DNA of 64,000 nt from Stichopus chloronotus (GCA_021234535.1 CM037838.1:25831969-25895968), one strand, 5' to 3'; counted from the first letter of the stretch, positions 53,001 to 62,509 are shown. A program made the numbers and translations. The notes: generated by a model from the letters alone, not told the origin.

Positions 53001-56000
53001 CAGGGGGAACATAGGGAGCAGAGAAGATGTCTAGTCAAGTCCTTAGTGTATGTCAAAATGTGTCAAGTAAATGTGATGCTCCAGGTTTGGTTACTTTGCA
53101 TTTAGGTAGCACTCTACTTACACTCAAAACTGTCGCCTCTTTCTACGCATGTCGACTGGGCAGGACATGGGTTTGACGTCGGTCCACAGATGGTCTCATT
53201 TGCACATTCACTCCCAGTGAAGCCAAAAGTGCATTCACAGGCAAAGTCATTCCACAGACCTGCATCCGAACACGTTCCATTGTTCATGCATGGCAAGGTC
53301 TCGCACAAATCGTCACTGGCACATTCGTTCTGCAAAACGTTCTCCGAGGTGGTGGCGTCCATCGGAATCGAGTTCAAAGACGTATCCGGTAACGGGAAAA
53401 ATTCTAAAGAATATTTTTCATATTTCACATCCCAGATACACCCTTTAAAATAACAATCTGGATCAAGTTTGTGTGGCAGAGTTTCACAGTCTTGAACACC
53501 ACCAATGTTTACCACTTCAAAGACAAGACTGCTTGTTGTATTTGGAATGCCGCTGCTGGAACTGAAAGTTTCGCCAGACGCATCGGTCACAGAGAGAGTC
53601 ACGTTATCGGCCTGACGGCTGAACTCGACAAGATGGAATAGGCCATCGTTAAGATTTGAACCAGTGACCAAAGCTTCATCTGGTGAGGCTGCCTCTGAGA
53701 CGACGTCAGCGTGGACCTGACCATTCATGAGGTAAATTGCTAAACTGTTATTTGCATCCCGCTGAGTGAAGAAAAGAAGACCAGATGCTTTCCTGGTCCT
53801 GAACTGAAATTCAATCTCTATTTCTGAGGATGAGTGGATGCTAGAGACATTGAAACTGGCATAGCTGGTGGTGTTCTTGTAGCTGAAAGTAGCAACCTCA
53901 ATTTCTGACAAAGAACAAATAAAACAAAAGAGTAGTGATTGAAATATAATTCTGTGTGGATTCAAAATTTCCTTACAGGATTCTAAAATGAATTTCACTT
54001 GTGAGATGACATAGCTACATATCGCAGCAAACTTTTACGACAAATCACAAGAAAAATTCTGTTCATTCAGCCACAGATTAAAGGGACTTGCCACTGAAAA
54101 TTAGGGTATTTCTTGTCTCTTTACCGGTGCAAACCACAACTCAATAGAATGTTATGTTAGGAAGTTACACAATTTGAAACAAAGTTTCTATGTCAGAGTA
54201 GTGCACTGCATTATGGGGAAATCTGTGATGTCATAATAAACCCAACTTATTGTACATCCTTTTAATTCCTTTATGATGTGAACTGGCATAAACCAAAATA
54301 ATTCCCCCCGCAAAAAAAGATTTTAATCATTGTGAAGTTGTGAAAAGTTGTGATTTTCACAACATTTTGAGCTGAATCAAGAATGAAGCCAGTCTAATAC
54401 TTCACTGATGTAACATTTCAAAGTTTAACAGGGCACTTCAATTTCAAAGAATAACAAAGACGTTCTGCAGTACATTAACTGCTATTATATAGAAGATTAC
54501 AACCGCTGGCAATTGGGGAACTGTCAATCTTTGAGGTTCCTGCACTTTCCAGAATATCAATTTTCATAATTTTTCCAGGACAAAAAAAAAGAATTCTTAC
54601 ATTAAGTTTCCCACTAGAACAACAAAATCCAAAGCAATGTGAGAGAGAGGGAAATGGCAAATTTTAAAAAATTGCAAGTGAGAATACATTTTGACATTAT
54701 GGGTGAGAAAGGAACGATATGTCACTTTGTGAAAATTTTCAGGATTTAATACAATTTCCCAGACTTTTGACACTTTTCCAGGACTCACAATAGTTTTCCA
54801 AGTTTTTATGACTTTTCAAGGCTTTTCCATGACCGCAGGGACCGTGGTCCTAAAAACATCAGTACTGTACAGTATCTATTGTTACGAGCAAGATATTGGT
54901 GTTGGATCTGAAGGGACAACGGCATTAGAGAAGGGATGTTCTTTCATTTAAGAACCCTGTCAATCGTCACTGGCATATTCTCCTTGAAGTAAGCAGTGAC
55001 TTCATATAACGTAGTTTTGTTTTGCTCCCTAGTTGGCTAGGATGGATCTGATGTGGCTTTTAATTCCTGGGCGCACACTACGAGGTTGTGGCTTGGAATG
55101 ACTACTTATCTTGAATGCTGCAGTGACAGGCACAAGTTATCATTTCGTACAATACTGCAGTGGTAAGCATAACTGCGGTGGATGTTAACACCATTTGAAT
55201 GATGTACACCTGTACACTGGAGTGATAGTGTAAGTGCTGCGACACATCAGAGCATACTTTTGGTTGCAAGTACTGCTGCAATCCAAAGCATACCTGGTAC
55301 TACTTAATAAAGAAGCATACCTCATGATACTTTGGCTGTGAGTAAAATATTACATTACAAAGAATGCCTTATCTTACATATTACACTTTGGCTGCAAATA
55401 ATATTACATCTCAAAGCATACCTGATGTTGCGTTATAAAAGCATACTTTAGCAGCAAGTGCTATTACAGGTACATCACAAAGAATGCCTAATTTTACTGT
55501 ACATAGTAAAGCATACTTTGACTGTAATGTAACATCACAAAAGACAGTTCAGTTTTTGACAGCGTTATGCTACAAAGCATACAGAACTTCTGTGACAAGT
55601 CATATTTTATCACAGATGAGAATTTTTTTCGTAATGAGGTATGCTAATATGGGGAAGGAAGTTCAAAACATAATCAGAGATAATACTGTACATAATCAAC
55701 CACTTTTCATTGGAAGGTACAGTAAGTATAAGTAAAAACTGAGTGGAAAGCAAACAACATTAATACAATCCAGCAGTTGAAATACATGTACGGTAAAAAT
55801 AATGTACAACGAGGCCTTGATTTCTTTGAGTGGCAGGTTATTTCTATGTATTTATTAAGCAGGTTATTTCTATGTATTTATTAAGCATGCTTGTGTGGCA
55901 TACGTTAAAAATGTACTTAAAGTGATTGCGTGCGTAGGCAAAAAGTAAAAACATTGAAATTTCATCTCCAAAAGTTTGCTAAGGCTTTTAATTACACCAT

Positions 56001-59000
56001 TTAGACAATCTGGGAAAATAAATACTGTAGGTTTCAGTTGGTTAATTTCGCCATATGATTTCAAATTCTTCTAACATAACGACAAAAAGTGTAGAATATG
56101 ATGATGTAGTGGTTGACACTTTTCATTCAAATCAACAGCGTGCTTCTCTGAGCAAGCCAATGGGAACTATACTAGTACTGAATATTCTGTTAACAACTCA
56201 GGATCACTGACGCCGCGGGCAAGGTTGTGTTCAGTTCGTAGGTTATTTATAAATACAGTGTTTCCTTTCATCCAATACTACAATTCCCGATACCTACCAA
56301 GGAGCGACGACTTGAGTAGTATGTTTTTGATACATAGTGAGACCTGTACTGTTGCATATTCATAATGTGGGCGGTTTAGTAAGAACTGTTAATTTTCAAA
56401 TACGATTTCTGTTTCTACTGATTTTATGCCAATTCTGTTGCTTTTTGAAGTAGTTACTGTCATTTTCCTTCATTGAAAGACATAGTCCGTTCATGTACAA
56501 CCTCGCGTGTACATTTAAAAATAAAGACAAAGTTAAGATAAAACATAATCTTATCCTTTTGGTTTTTCAGCACACATGCAATCACTTTAAGACATAAATA
56601 ACACTAGGCACATGCAGGTGTAAACAATGCGTAGTTGCATGTGAGACGACATTTTGTTAAGACCTTTCCTCCGATGGTAATTTTACAACTTTACCGCTCA
56701 CGCTGCACAAATCTACATGACAAATTATGATGGAAGGAGATCATGTGGATCATACAATTACATTTCTTCTCATGGATATTCATTTATCTGGCGGGCTGCT
56801 CAGCCAATCCTCACATGATACCACACATGATAAGGTTTCATCGAAGGAACAAACCCTAACCATTATGGTATGTCTCGATATCACCTCATGTTCTATCATG
56901 CAGTAAAGGGTCTTCTCGAGACATGATACCAGCACATTACAGAAATTCTATGAGGACTAGGTGGGCTGCTGATGGCACACTGGTATACAAGGATGAGAAA
57001 TGAACATTATGTAGCCTTTGCACATTGAAACACCATTATCTGTTATACAATCCACTCATACATAGGGTAAATACATACCCCCTCGGAAGCTACTCTACAG
57101 GAAAATTCAAATTGCATATTATATTTCTGATATTCAACACACACCTAATGTTTACATTTTCCACAAAGTCCCAGAGCATGTCATAAGTTAATCAAAGCAA
57201 GCCTCCAGGGCTAAAATTCAGGGCGGATGACTTGCTCACAGGAACTGTACTGTACTTGTACACTTTGCCCTGCGAGTTGACAGCAATATGGAGAACTGTG
57301 TGCAAATTTGTTGTTGAGACTGTACACATATGCAGGACCGATTTCAGAGAAGGTCTAGAGATGATATTTGCATACGTACCTCTAGCGCAATTGCTCCCTG
57401 TGAATCCGTTAAAACATTCACACGATGACTTCCACCACAGATCAATGCATACTCCATTTCCAGAGCAAGTGGAACTGTCACACTGGATTTCTCTCTGGCA
57501 ACCTCCTACGATGCCATCTAACGAAGGATCACTGAGAAAATTCCCATTTATCAAGTTTTCGATGTCTCGCATGCAACCAACATACTTTGGACCTGCAGGA
57601 AAGTCAGTTACACATTTCAACCACATTTTTTTAAACTTTTTACAAGGCACTGCATAATGAGCAATAACCATTAACTGACATACAATAACAAACTAATGGC
57701 CCAACCCATTTTGTTGGTTCCAGGCAAGGTAACCTACCAAATTCATACCACATCACACTTCAACAGTTTTTTGGTCATTAATGAGGATGCACAAACATGA
57801 ACATTTTTTTTTTGGGGGTGGAATGTGCTGCATTGTTATACACTCACAGAAATAAACATATCATGTTATTTTTTTTTCTTGGGGGGAGGATACAGAGGTC
57901 TGGTGGAGTAGTCAAATCTCTATGTTTATGATATGACACTGAAGACTGGTTAAATTTTCCTTACCGAACTCGGTATCATCTCCTCCAATCATCGTCATAC
58001 TGAGTAGGACGGGATACGATTCTGGTAATGAAAGTGTAGTTGTACAAGTATTGCCACAAGAAGCACCAGGCGGTATGTTACGTTGACTAACGGAAACGGA
58101 CACATCGAACATCTGCAGATCATCAGATCTTATTACCACCTTGTGCCATTCCCCATCATTCAGAAACTCTCCTGTAGCAGCAGTATGTACTGTAGCAGAG
58201 CTAAACAGTTTGCTTGAAAAAACTAACACCCCTTGAACGAGACGCAGGAGAAAATATTCTTTGGAAATGCCATACTCAAGAAGAACTCCATCGGGAATTG
58301 TCGTTCTGAATGTTAGAGAATAGCTCATATTAGTGTTTCGGTACACTGATTCATCTTCTAGGGTTCCTGAGCGATCATGAAAAAATGACACATCAGTCAT
58401 GATTTCACAATTTTGCCCTCGATAACCATCCCTACATGTACATTCGTAAGTATGTCCTTCAGCTTCAGAATAGAATGGGAAGCAGGTCTGTCCGTTCGAA
58501 CAATCGATTCCGTCACATCCTGTCAAGCTTTCATTGCAGAAAACTGCCACCGTACGCCCCTAACGCAACTGCAGGTGAAAAATTTGATGGCGTCCTGACA
58601 GATTCCTCCATTCTGGCAGGGGGTGGACTCGCAATCATCGATATTTACCTGACAGCTGTCACCGCTATATCCGCTACCGGAGCAGTCGCAGAAATACCTG
58701 CAAAATAATTAAGCAATTCACAATGGCATAAAGAGTCCTGCTATTAAATGGGGGAGAAACAGAGATAATTGAAAGTTTTTCATAACTTGGCTTTTGCCCT
58801 ATGCTATGAATTCGAATCAAGCAATATATCATATTAACACAAAGTTTTGATACCACACTAGACTACTCCACTCCACCCCCCCCCCCCCCCCCTTCCATTT
58901 GCAGTATGGAAATCATGAAATTATGGTGACAGCCAGTTACTATCACATAACAATAATTTTAAGGAACAAATTACAAACTTCTTCCCACATGGAGAGAGAG

Positions 59001-59445
59001 CAACCTGACACCTCTCTTGTTGGCCAGAAACAGGGAATGCACCATGGTGAAATAAATTTGTATTCCAGTCTATGACTACTGAACAGAAAATGTTCCTGAG
59101 ATTAAGGTTTTTACCAAACAAATTAAAAAACATCTAAGGAGGTAAATTTCCTGGTACCTGACTGATATGGACAACGGGTACCTGGTTCCCGATTTTTTGA
59201 ACCTGTGTAAACACTACTACCTTCCTACCTAGCTACCTACCTAGCTACCTACTTACCTACCTACCTAGCTACCTACTTACCTAGCTACCTACTTACCTAC
59301 CTACCTGGCTACCTAGCTACCTAGCTACCTAGCTACCTAGCTACCTAGCTACCTAGCTACCTAGCTACCTAGCTACCTACCTACCTACCTACCTACCTAC
59401 CTACCTACCTACCTACCTACCTACCTACCTACCTACCTACCTACA

Positions 59446-59487
<42 letters not shown>

Positions 59488-61674
59488 TTAACAATAAGTT
59501 GCCATGTGCTACATCAATTAAAAATGTCATTGATTCTGTTTGTTGCTACTTTTGAAATGGCTAAGTATACAGTGACATTCAACTTTAAACACCAACATGG
59601 CATCACGCAATTATAACAACGTCCATAGCAATTTGGTATTGGTAAGTTTGTCTATTCTGTGCAAAACAGCAAAGAGTGAGAAATGTCAATGAGAAATTTC
59701 ACAGGACTTAACATTTTACCTTACTCAAGGTCATAAATCAGACTCTTCATACTGCACTTATTTTTTTCCCCTAAACCCTTTATGAACTACTGTATGATGT
59801 ACATTTTCTAAAATTTTACAAATCAAATAATATCTGATGAGAGAAATCAACAAACATTTGTCTGGAGGGTTCTATGTGAATTAACGATGACCTGCTATTT
59901 CTCTAAGTCACAAAACTAAGAACTATGATGCTATATCATGAAAAACAGGTAATCAATTGAAAATGAATCAGCTAAAGTCTACACTATATTAAACAGGCTC
60001 TACTGGCACCACTGTCATAAATTAGTTTAATTAATTTTACCCATCTTGCATGTTTTGGCAAACTCCATTCTCACAAGGATTTGACGAGCAGCGATCCTCA
60101 TCTGTGCAGACACCGGAATACGTTTCTGGGAGGAATTGAAGAGAAACAAATAGACTGATTAGGCCATAAGAATTAATACTTGATTGGAGGAGGAGCAGAT
60201 GATTAAGATGCAGTTGAAGAATCTATGGATGTGTGGATGGAGAGTTTAAAAAGACCAACAGGACTGAATATGGATATTCATACATGTAAAAATGGGACTT
60301 AAACAATATATGTTTCTTTGTAGTGGATACAGTATGACTCATTTGACTTTCAGTGGCAAAATATGACAAATTTTCAACTCATATTCCAGCTTTAAATAAA
60401 GATGATGTACTGTAGGACAAGGAGTGCTTTCTTACCTGCTGGGCACAGGCATTCAAAGCCACCAGGAAATGGTTCACAGGTCGCATCGTTGATACATGGA
60501 CTACTGCTACATGAATCAAGTCCTGTCAAAAGCAAACATACGACAGACAATAAAAGTTGAAGCAGAAATAGCCAAAAACTTCATTGGTGCCCTTCAGTAT
60601 GTAATCCAGCACAGAGCTTCCTTGAAACATTATTAATGATCACTGTACGGTATTTACTGCAAATCAGTTGGAAAGTCAAAACAAGGAGAGCGGCAAAGGG
60701 AAGGGAAAAGAGGAGGGGTAATTTACAAGCTTTCAACTTGCTCTCACCCGCCATGCACCTACCACCTCCCACAAAAAATGCACCTCCTACTGTATGTTAT
60801 ACAAAGCAGGTGAGCTACAAAACAAGCAATACATTACTGCAGAAGATAATACAGAATGCAGACAGTTTACAGTACACTCGAGGGGATTACCTTTTTTTTC
60901 AGAGTTTTAAGAATTCTAATAATTTTGCAGATTTTCTGGGATAACGAGAAACTCAGTGACCCTTGAAATAGATGTTACAATACATTTTCATAGACCCATA
61001 GAAAAAAAATACTGTACATCATGCATGATGCTAGTACAGACTTAGGAAAAAGATGTTCTCGGAGACTTTTGCAATAAAAGCAAATGCTACACCATTTTCA
61101 CAAATGAACAAAGTGCAATACTCACCACAATTTGTAATATTTTCGATACGACAAATACCCCACTCAACATTTGAATGTGATGACGATGCACAAAGGCCTA
61201 GCGCTGAGTCGGTTCCTGCATTCTTATCTATCACACAACCGGTGAACCCATTGCCGACTATCAGATCTGAACCGGTCAGATTTATGGTGAGCAGCTCTGT
61301 ATTCATGGTGCTGTTTGCCAGTACCTCTGTGACACCATCAACAGTCAGGGTAAACATGTTCTCTGTTATGTTAAACTGTAATGCCACTTCCTTTAACGTT
61401 ATATTTACACTGATGTCCTTCCCTCCCGACGCGGCTCCACTAGTCCAAGCGATGCTGACCAAAGAAACGGATTCATTGGCCGAGAGCCGGAAAAGGTCTC
61501 CCCCGCTGCCGCTCTGTTGGAGGATGTTTCCCCCGACGCAAGTTCGAAATGAAAACCCTGCTTTGGAAAGATCTAAAGTTCTGCTGATGGATGCAGAAGC
61601 AGAGCCATCAAAGTATGCCGTTGTATTTCTTGAGGCACTGTCGCAGGTCTGACTGTTGGGTATGTACAAAACAC
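28821..61674 (-). CDS. crb: Crumbs homologue, whole gene span (15 coding exons seen, 5' end missing)
   Basis: Crumbs is a single-pass apical membrane protein that sets epithelial polarity by recruiting Pals1/Stardust and PATJ through its tail. Exons, in transcript order: 61126-61674, 60436-60522, 60041-60125, 57965-58697, 57380-57592, 53122-53904, 51539-52416, 50596-50673, 49744-50005, 46886-47005, 42020-42361, 34066-34302, 31047-31265, 29653-29895, 28821-29048. All introns are GT-AG and most are phase 1, as expected for EGF-module genes. About 1,685 residues are visible: one N-terminal and three internal laminin-G domains, roughly 23 EGF repeats, a transmembrane helix and a 37-residue tail ending ERLI. 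That tail ending with the GTYSPS motif is diagnostic of Crumbs. The start codon and signal peptide were not found up to position 64000. Two exons contain one-base frame breaks, described in their own entries. Identity is very sure; functionality depends on whether those breaks are assembly errors. Confidence 0.95.
29653..29895 (-). CDS. crb: Crumbs exon: last EGFs, with a one-base frame break
   Basis: The acceptor TCCACAG before 29895 gives [10 protein letters not shown] in phase 1, which completes the EGF of the previous exon. The following repeats ([15 protein letters not shown] to TGTYC, and [12 protein letters not shown] to VGPTC) are in a different frame. The switch occurs in GACAGTCGAC near 29862-29868 and equals one extra base or two missing bases. 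A second AG (acceptor GACAG before 29864) lies 31 bases inside the exon. Using it restores phase 1 and gives an open frame, but it removes the last cysteine of the preceding EGF and lacks a pyrimidine tract. The donor GTAGGA follows 29653 in phase 0. The 604-bp intron to the last exon is plain. Confidence 0.86.
31047..31265 (-). CDS. crb: Crumbs exon: two EGFs
   Basis: A 73-codon exon, phase 1 to phase 1, from acceptor CAAACAG to donor GTATGG. It reads [18 protein letters not shown] onward, with [12 protein letters not shown], then [17 protein letters not shown] and [10 protein letters not shown] different frame of the same strand is also open over this region and rich in Arg and Thr. The cysteine spacing and splice phase choose the frame given here. 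The final EGF is completed by YNGSFC on the next exon. Confidence 0.9.
32153..32315 (+). repeat. Two-copy tandem repeat of about 82 bp
   Basis: AAAATTCACCTAG(A/G)ACT, then GTTGCCTA, then GGTGCA(C/T)GCAGG and AATCCAATA recur in order twice. Confidence 0.7.
33390..33428 (+). repeat. TGCA/CA microsatellite
   Basis: CATGCATGCCTGCATGCATG continues into a CA run. Confidence 0.9.
34066..34302 (-). CDS. crb: Crumbs exon: two EGFs
   Basis: A 79-codon exon, phase 1 to phase 1, from acceptor TGTTAG to donor GTACGT. After DFCQ, which closes the previous repeat, it encodes [12 protein letters not shown] to GYNGTEC and [17 protein letters not shown] to CACIPGYGG. The last cysteine of the second repeat (DVC) lies on the exon at 31047-31265. 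Confidence 0.92.
37062..37200 (+). repeat. Dispersed repeat, copy 2 (in a Crumbs intron)
   Basis: Same order of conserved blocks as 531-664, on the same strand, about 36.5 kb away. No coding potential and no terminal repeats that I can recognise. Confidence 0.65.
39098..39720 (+). repeat. Two-copy repeat of about 300 bp with DR1 motifs
   Basis: Two imperfect head-to-tail units share GACCTTTGACCT, then AAGG(A/G)AGTACA, then TGCAACATG..GATCCTGAGATAC and a second GACCTTTGACCT followed by CACCAA. Perfect TGACCTTTGACCT occurs at 39178-39190, 39318-39330 and 39622-39634, with a decayed version near 39472. Confidence 0.7.
42020..42361 (-). CDS. crb: Crumbs exon: three EGFs
   Basis: A 114-codon exon, phase 1 to phase 1, from acceptor AAACAG to donor GTACAT. 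It contains the end of one repeat (EICQ), a calcium-binding type EGF ([17 protein letters not shown] to FFGFNC), an EGF reading [11 protein letters not shown] to GFTGSVC, and most of another ([13 protein letters not shown] to CLCPEFIEG) that ends on the next exon. Introns of 4,524 bp and 7,717 bp flank it, the two longest that I can measure. Confidence 0.92.
42362..46885. other. Crumbs intron, 4.5 kb
   Basis: Contains a roughly 40-base tandem repeat at 44805-44985. Open stretches such as 45322-45684 on the minus strand are hydrophobic and lack splice context and known domains. Confidence 0.7.
44805..44985 (+). repeat. Tandem repeat of about 40 bp, five copies
   Basis: Units share AGCAATGCCTGCTGGGAGTT followed by AATGATTATGTA, with one diverged copy (CAGTGGATACTGGGAGTT). 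Confidence 0.75.
46886..47005 (-). CDS. crb: Crumbs exon: EGF junction exon
   Basis: A 40-codon exon, phase 1 to phase 1, between acceptor CTTTAG and donor GTAAGT. It closes the previous repeat (FRGNLC) and encodes most of another: [15 protein letters not shown] followed by [11 protein letters not shown]. The last cysteine comes from the next exon (EICQ). The 2,738-bp intron before it contains part of a dispersed repeat. Confidence 0.9.
47702..47755 (+). repeat. Two-copy 27-base tandem repeat
   Basis: TTTCAGTACATTCCATGTA followed by (A/C)ACTTGA occurs twice head to tail. Confidence 0.8.
48985..49200 (+). repeat. Single dispersed copy of the DR1-bearing repeat
   Basis: Contains ATGACCTTTGACCAACAC.AAAACAA at 49022 onwards and a downstream block resembling the 39-kb units. 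It lies in another intron of the same gene. Confidence 0.5.
49744..50005 (-). CDS. crb: Crumbs exon: two and a half EGFs
   Basis: The exon enters in phase 0 after CTGACAG and ends in phase 1 at GTTGAAG before GTAACT. It completes the EGF begun in the previous exon ([14 protein letters not shown]), gives one whole repeat ([12 protein letters not shown] to GFEGEFC), and most of a calcium-binding type repeat ([16 protein letters not shown] to CICVEG). Both strands are open here. The EGF spacing, splice sites and phase show that the minus strand is coding. Confidence 0.9.
50596..50673 (-). CDS. crb: Crumbs exon: first half of an EGF
   Basis: A short exon of 26 codons, phase 0 at both ends, with a pyrimidine-rich acceptor (TTCTTCTTCAG) and donor GTGAGA. 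It reads [16 protein letters not shown], then SKDNPSAGE, giving the first three cysteines of an EGF. The second half ([16 protein letters not shown]) opens the next exon. Skipping it would keep the frame but join the preceding exon to half an EGF. The next intron is 590 bp and has no other content that I can see. Confidence 0.85.
51539..52416 (-). CDS. crb: Crumbs exon: last laminin-G domain and three EGFs
   Basis: The largest exon (878 bp) begins in phase 1 and ends in phase 0 with CEFM before GTAAGT. It encodes a laminin-G domain ([47 protein letters not shown]), then three complete EGF repeats: [22 protein letters not shown] and [12 protein letters not shown]. The last two have calcium-binding type starts (DIDEC, DRDEC). 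Translation continues 23 or more codons past the donor before a stop, but that part is intron. A 705-bp intron precedes it and an 865-bp intron follows; both are unremarkable. Confidence 0.94.
53122..53904 (-). CDS. crb: Crumbs exon: laminin-G domain plus one and a half EGFs
   Basis: This 261-codon exon is phase 1 at both ends. It opens at the acceptor TTTGTCAG with EIEVATFSY and carries a full laminin-G domain. Markers are [34 protein letters not shown], and the closing [11 protein letters not shown] with its cysteine partner at LQNEC. An EGF follows ([12 protein letters not shown] to GFTGSEC), then a shortened EGF ([14 protein letters not shown]) whose last cysteine codon is split by the intron as T|GT. 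Splicing in that phase joins cleanly to VASVTFEES of the next laminin-G domain. This fixes the acceptor at 52416 rather than the alternative AG 10 bases further on, which would bring in a stop. Confidence 0.92.
55240..55610 (+). repeat. Degenerate tandem array, units of about 60-70 bp
   Basis: Repeated AAAGCATAC(C/T)T alternating with TTTGGCTG.AAGTA and TATTACAT blocks, five or more times with drift. Confidence 0.55.
55835..55888 (+). repeat. Two-copy 27/28-base tandem repeat
   Basis: AGGTTATTTCTATGTATTTA followed by TTAAGC occurs twice without mismatch. Confidence 0.8.
55921..56586. mobile_element. Non-autonomous inverted-repeat element with TTAA target duplications
   Basis: The left end reads AGTGATTGCGTGCG. 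The right end, read in reverse, is AGTGATTGCATGTG. Both ends are directly flanked by TTAA (55917-55920 and 56587-56590). The 666-bp interior has no coding capacity. TTAA duplications are typical of piggyBac-like transposition, although these termini are not the classical CCC-type ends. The first 200 bases are shared with a copy at 19484-19680. Confidence 0.6.
57380..57592 (-). CDS. crb: Crumbs exon: end of laminin-G and one EGF
   Basis: A 71-codon exon, phase 1 to phase 1, between acceptor CTGCAG and donor GTACGT. It encodes the C-terminal strand of the laminin-G domain with its conserved cysteine (YVGCMRDIE to GIVGGC), then one EGF repeat: [16 protein letters not shown], then [12 protein letters not shown]. 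The Trp after the fourth-cysteine region (DLWW or DLWNDF in later exons) recurs in EGFs that follow laminin-G domains in this gene. The 372-bp intron between this exon and the previous one holds nothing else. Confidence 0.9.
57965..58697 (-). CDS. crb: Crumbs exon: EGF 2-4 and laminin-G domain, with a one-base frame break
   Basis: The exon runs from acceptor TTGCAG (before 58697) to donor GTAAGG (after 57965). It encodes the rest of EGF 2 (YFCDCSGSG), EGF 3 ([17 protein letters not shown]), EGF 4 ([12 protein letters not shown] to GQNCE) and most of a laminin-G domain from about VSFFHDRSG to GGDDTEFG, including the typical NDGEWHKV. Between about 58545 and 58570 the frame changes. The frame that is open upstream reads TGCSCVRG-like sequence into a TGA at 58523-58525, while EGF 4 and the laminin-G domain are in another frame. 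The exon length (733) is one base short of the phase expected from its neighbours, consistent with a single missing base, most simply in the GGGG run near 58556-58561. No intron could fit there. Confidence 0.88.
59211..59487 (+). repeat. Compound tetranucleotide microsatellite (CTAC/CTAG)n(GACA)n
   Basis: About 230 bases of CTAC units, with CTAG and CTTA variants in a patterned order in the first two thirds, become pure CTAC and then switch to about ten GACA units. It lies in a Crumbs intron. Confidence 0.95.
60041..60125 (-). CDS. crb: Crumbs exon: end of EGF 1 and start of EGF 2
   Basis: This 85-bp exon begins in phase 1 after CTCCCAG and ends in phase 2 before GTAAAA. It supplies ETYSGVC, completing the first EGF, and then [15 protein letters not shown] of the second. 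The codon split GG|G is completed by the first base of the next exon at 58697. This is the only phase-2 junction in the gene. The 1,343-bp intron that follows holds the large CTAC microsatellite. Confidence 0.85.
60436..60522 (-). CDS. crb: Crumbs exon: first EGF repeat (most of it)
   Basis: A 29-codon exon, phase 1 in and phase 1 out, with acceptor GACAG before 60522 and donor GTAAG after 60436. It encodes [12 protein letters not shown] followed by FECLCPAG, which is the first five cysteines of an EGF repeat. The final cysteine (YSGVC) lies on the next exon, so the repeat is split by an intron just after its last Gly codon. A 310-bp intron follows. Confidence 0.85.
61126..61674 (-). CDS. crb: Crumbs exon: N-terminal laminin-G-like domain
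   Basis: This 183-codon exon enters and leaves in phase 1. Its acceptor is CAG before 61674 and its donor GTGAG follows 61126. It reads as a laminin-G-like fold with the markers [21 protein letters not shown] and [11 protein letters not shown]. As I recall the family, Drosophila Crumbs begins its mature protein with the same kind of module (AYFNGS, SFRSCRGG, ANST, GNSFSGC), ahead of the first EGF. That places this exon very near the N-terminus, so probably only the signal-peptide exon lies upstream. The opposite strand is open over most of the exon (199 codons), which I treat as a shadow. The intron after it is 603 bp. Confidence 0.88.
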
Positions 61675-62509
61675 CTGATGGAATGGATGGAGAAAGAAGT
61701 CATTGTAAAATACTGTAAAGGACATGTTTTGCAGGAAAATCAAAGTAAACCTCAAAATGGTAATGATATACAGCAGTTCCTTTCAATTACTACAGTATCC
61801 TGTTGAAAGATGGGTGAAAAGCATTACAATGTCAACCACAGTATAGGAATGCTTCCAAACACTTCCACTCGTCTATTGGTGCCAAAGGACTCTTACTGTA
61901 AATAACCAATTAATACAATCTGGAAATACGGTCTGTCCATCAAACATGTATCCTCGTCGTTTCTAAGAAAAGTACGAACATACATTACAGCATGGTGATC
62001 TGTCTCCCTGTCATATTCAACACAACCTAAAAAACCAAATGAAACAGTTCTTGAAAAGTACATAACAGACTTAGTCCATGAACATTTTTGGTTGGCAGGT
62101 TAAGCAGAGGGTGTCCAGTACAGACCATGTGCTCCTCCTATTGATGGGATTCCTACTGTACAGCAGAAACAGTCAGATCCACCTGGAAGGAGGTGCTGTA
62201 CGGAATTTGAGTTTTCTATCCATTAAATGTACTACTGCACACTATTCTGCATACAGTATACATTACCAAAATGTGACATCATATCTATTAAGTTGCGAAC
62301 ACACATCTTGACACAGAACTGTGTGCCTGACCCACGGCTACTGTAGGATGCATAAAAAGTGAAATATGTCACCACAGTGCTGGGACGTAGAGAGTCATGG
62401 CTGCCATGATCACACTAACTGTGGAAATGACGGTGAGAAATGGAATAAACACTCCCCTTTGAGGTGATTGGAAAAATAATTCCCAAAGCCTCTGGCAAAA
62501 TTGCACATT

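Larger units (their letters stand above)
53905..57379. other. Crumbs intron interval, 3.5 kb
   Basis: Carries a degenerate tandem array (55240-55610), a two-copy 28-base repeat (55835-55888) and the 666-bp TTAA-flanked element (55921-56586). Confidence 0.7.

Noticed and set aside
58617..58648. GTAAAT donor-like and CTGCAG acceptor-like sites within the exon, considered as an 80-base intron explaining the frame break
   Set aside because: Removing it would delete conserved EGF residues and lead directly into a TAG.
61053..61652. Plus-strand open frame of 199 codons opposite the N-terminal Crumbs exon
   Set aside because: It is antisense to a well-supported exon, has no domain, and its openness follows from the codon use of the real frame.
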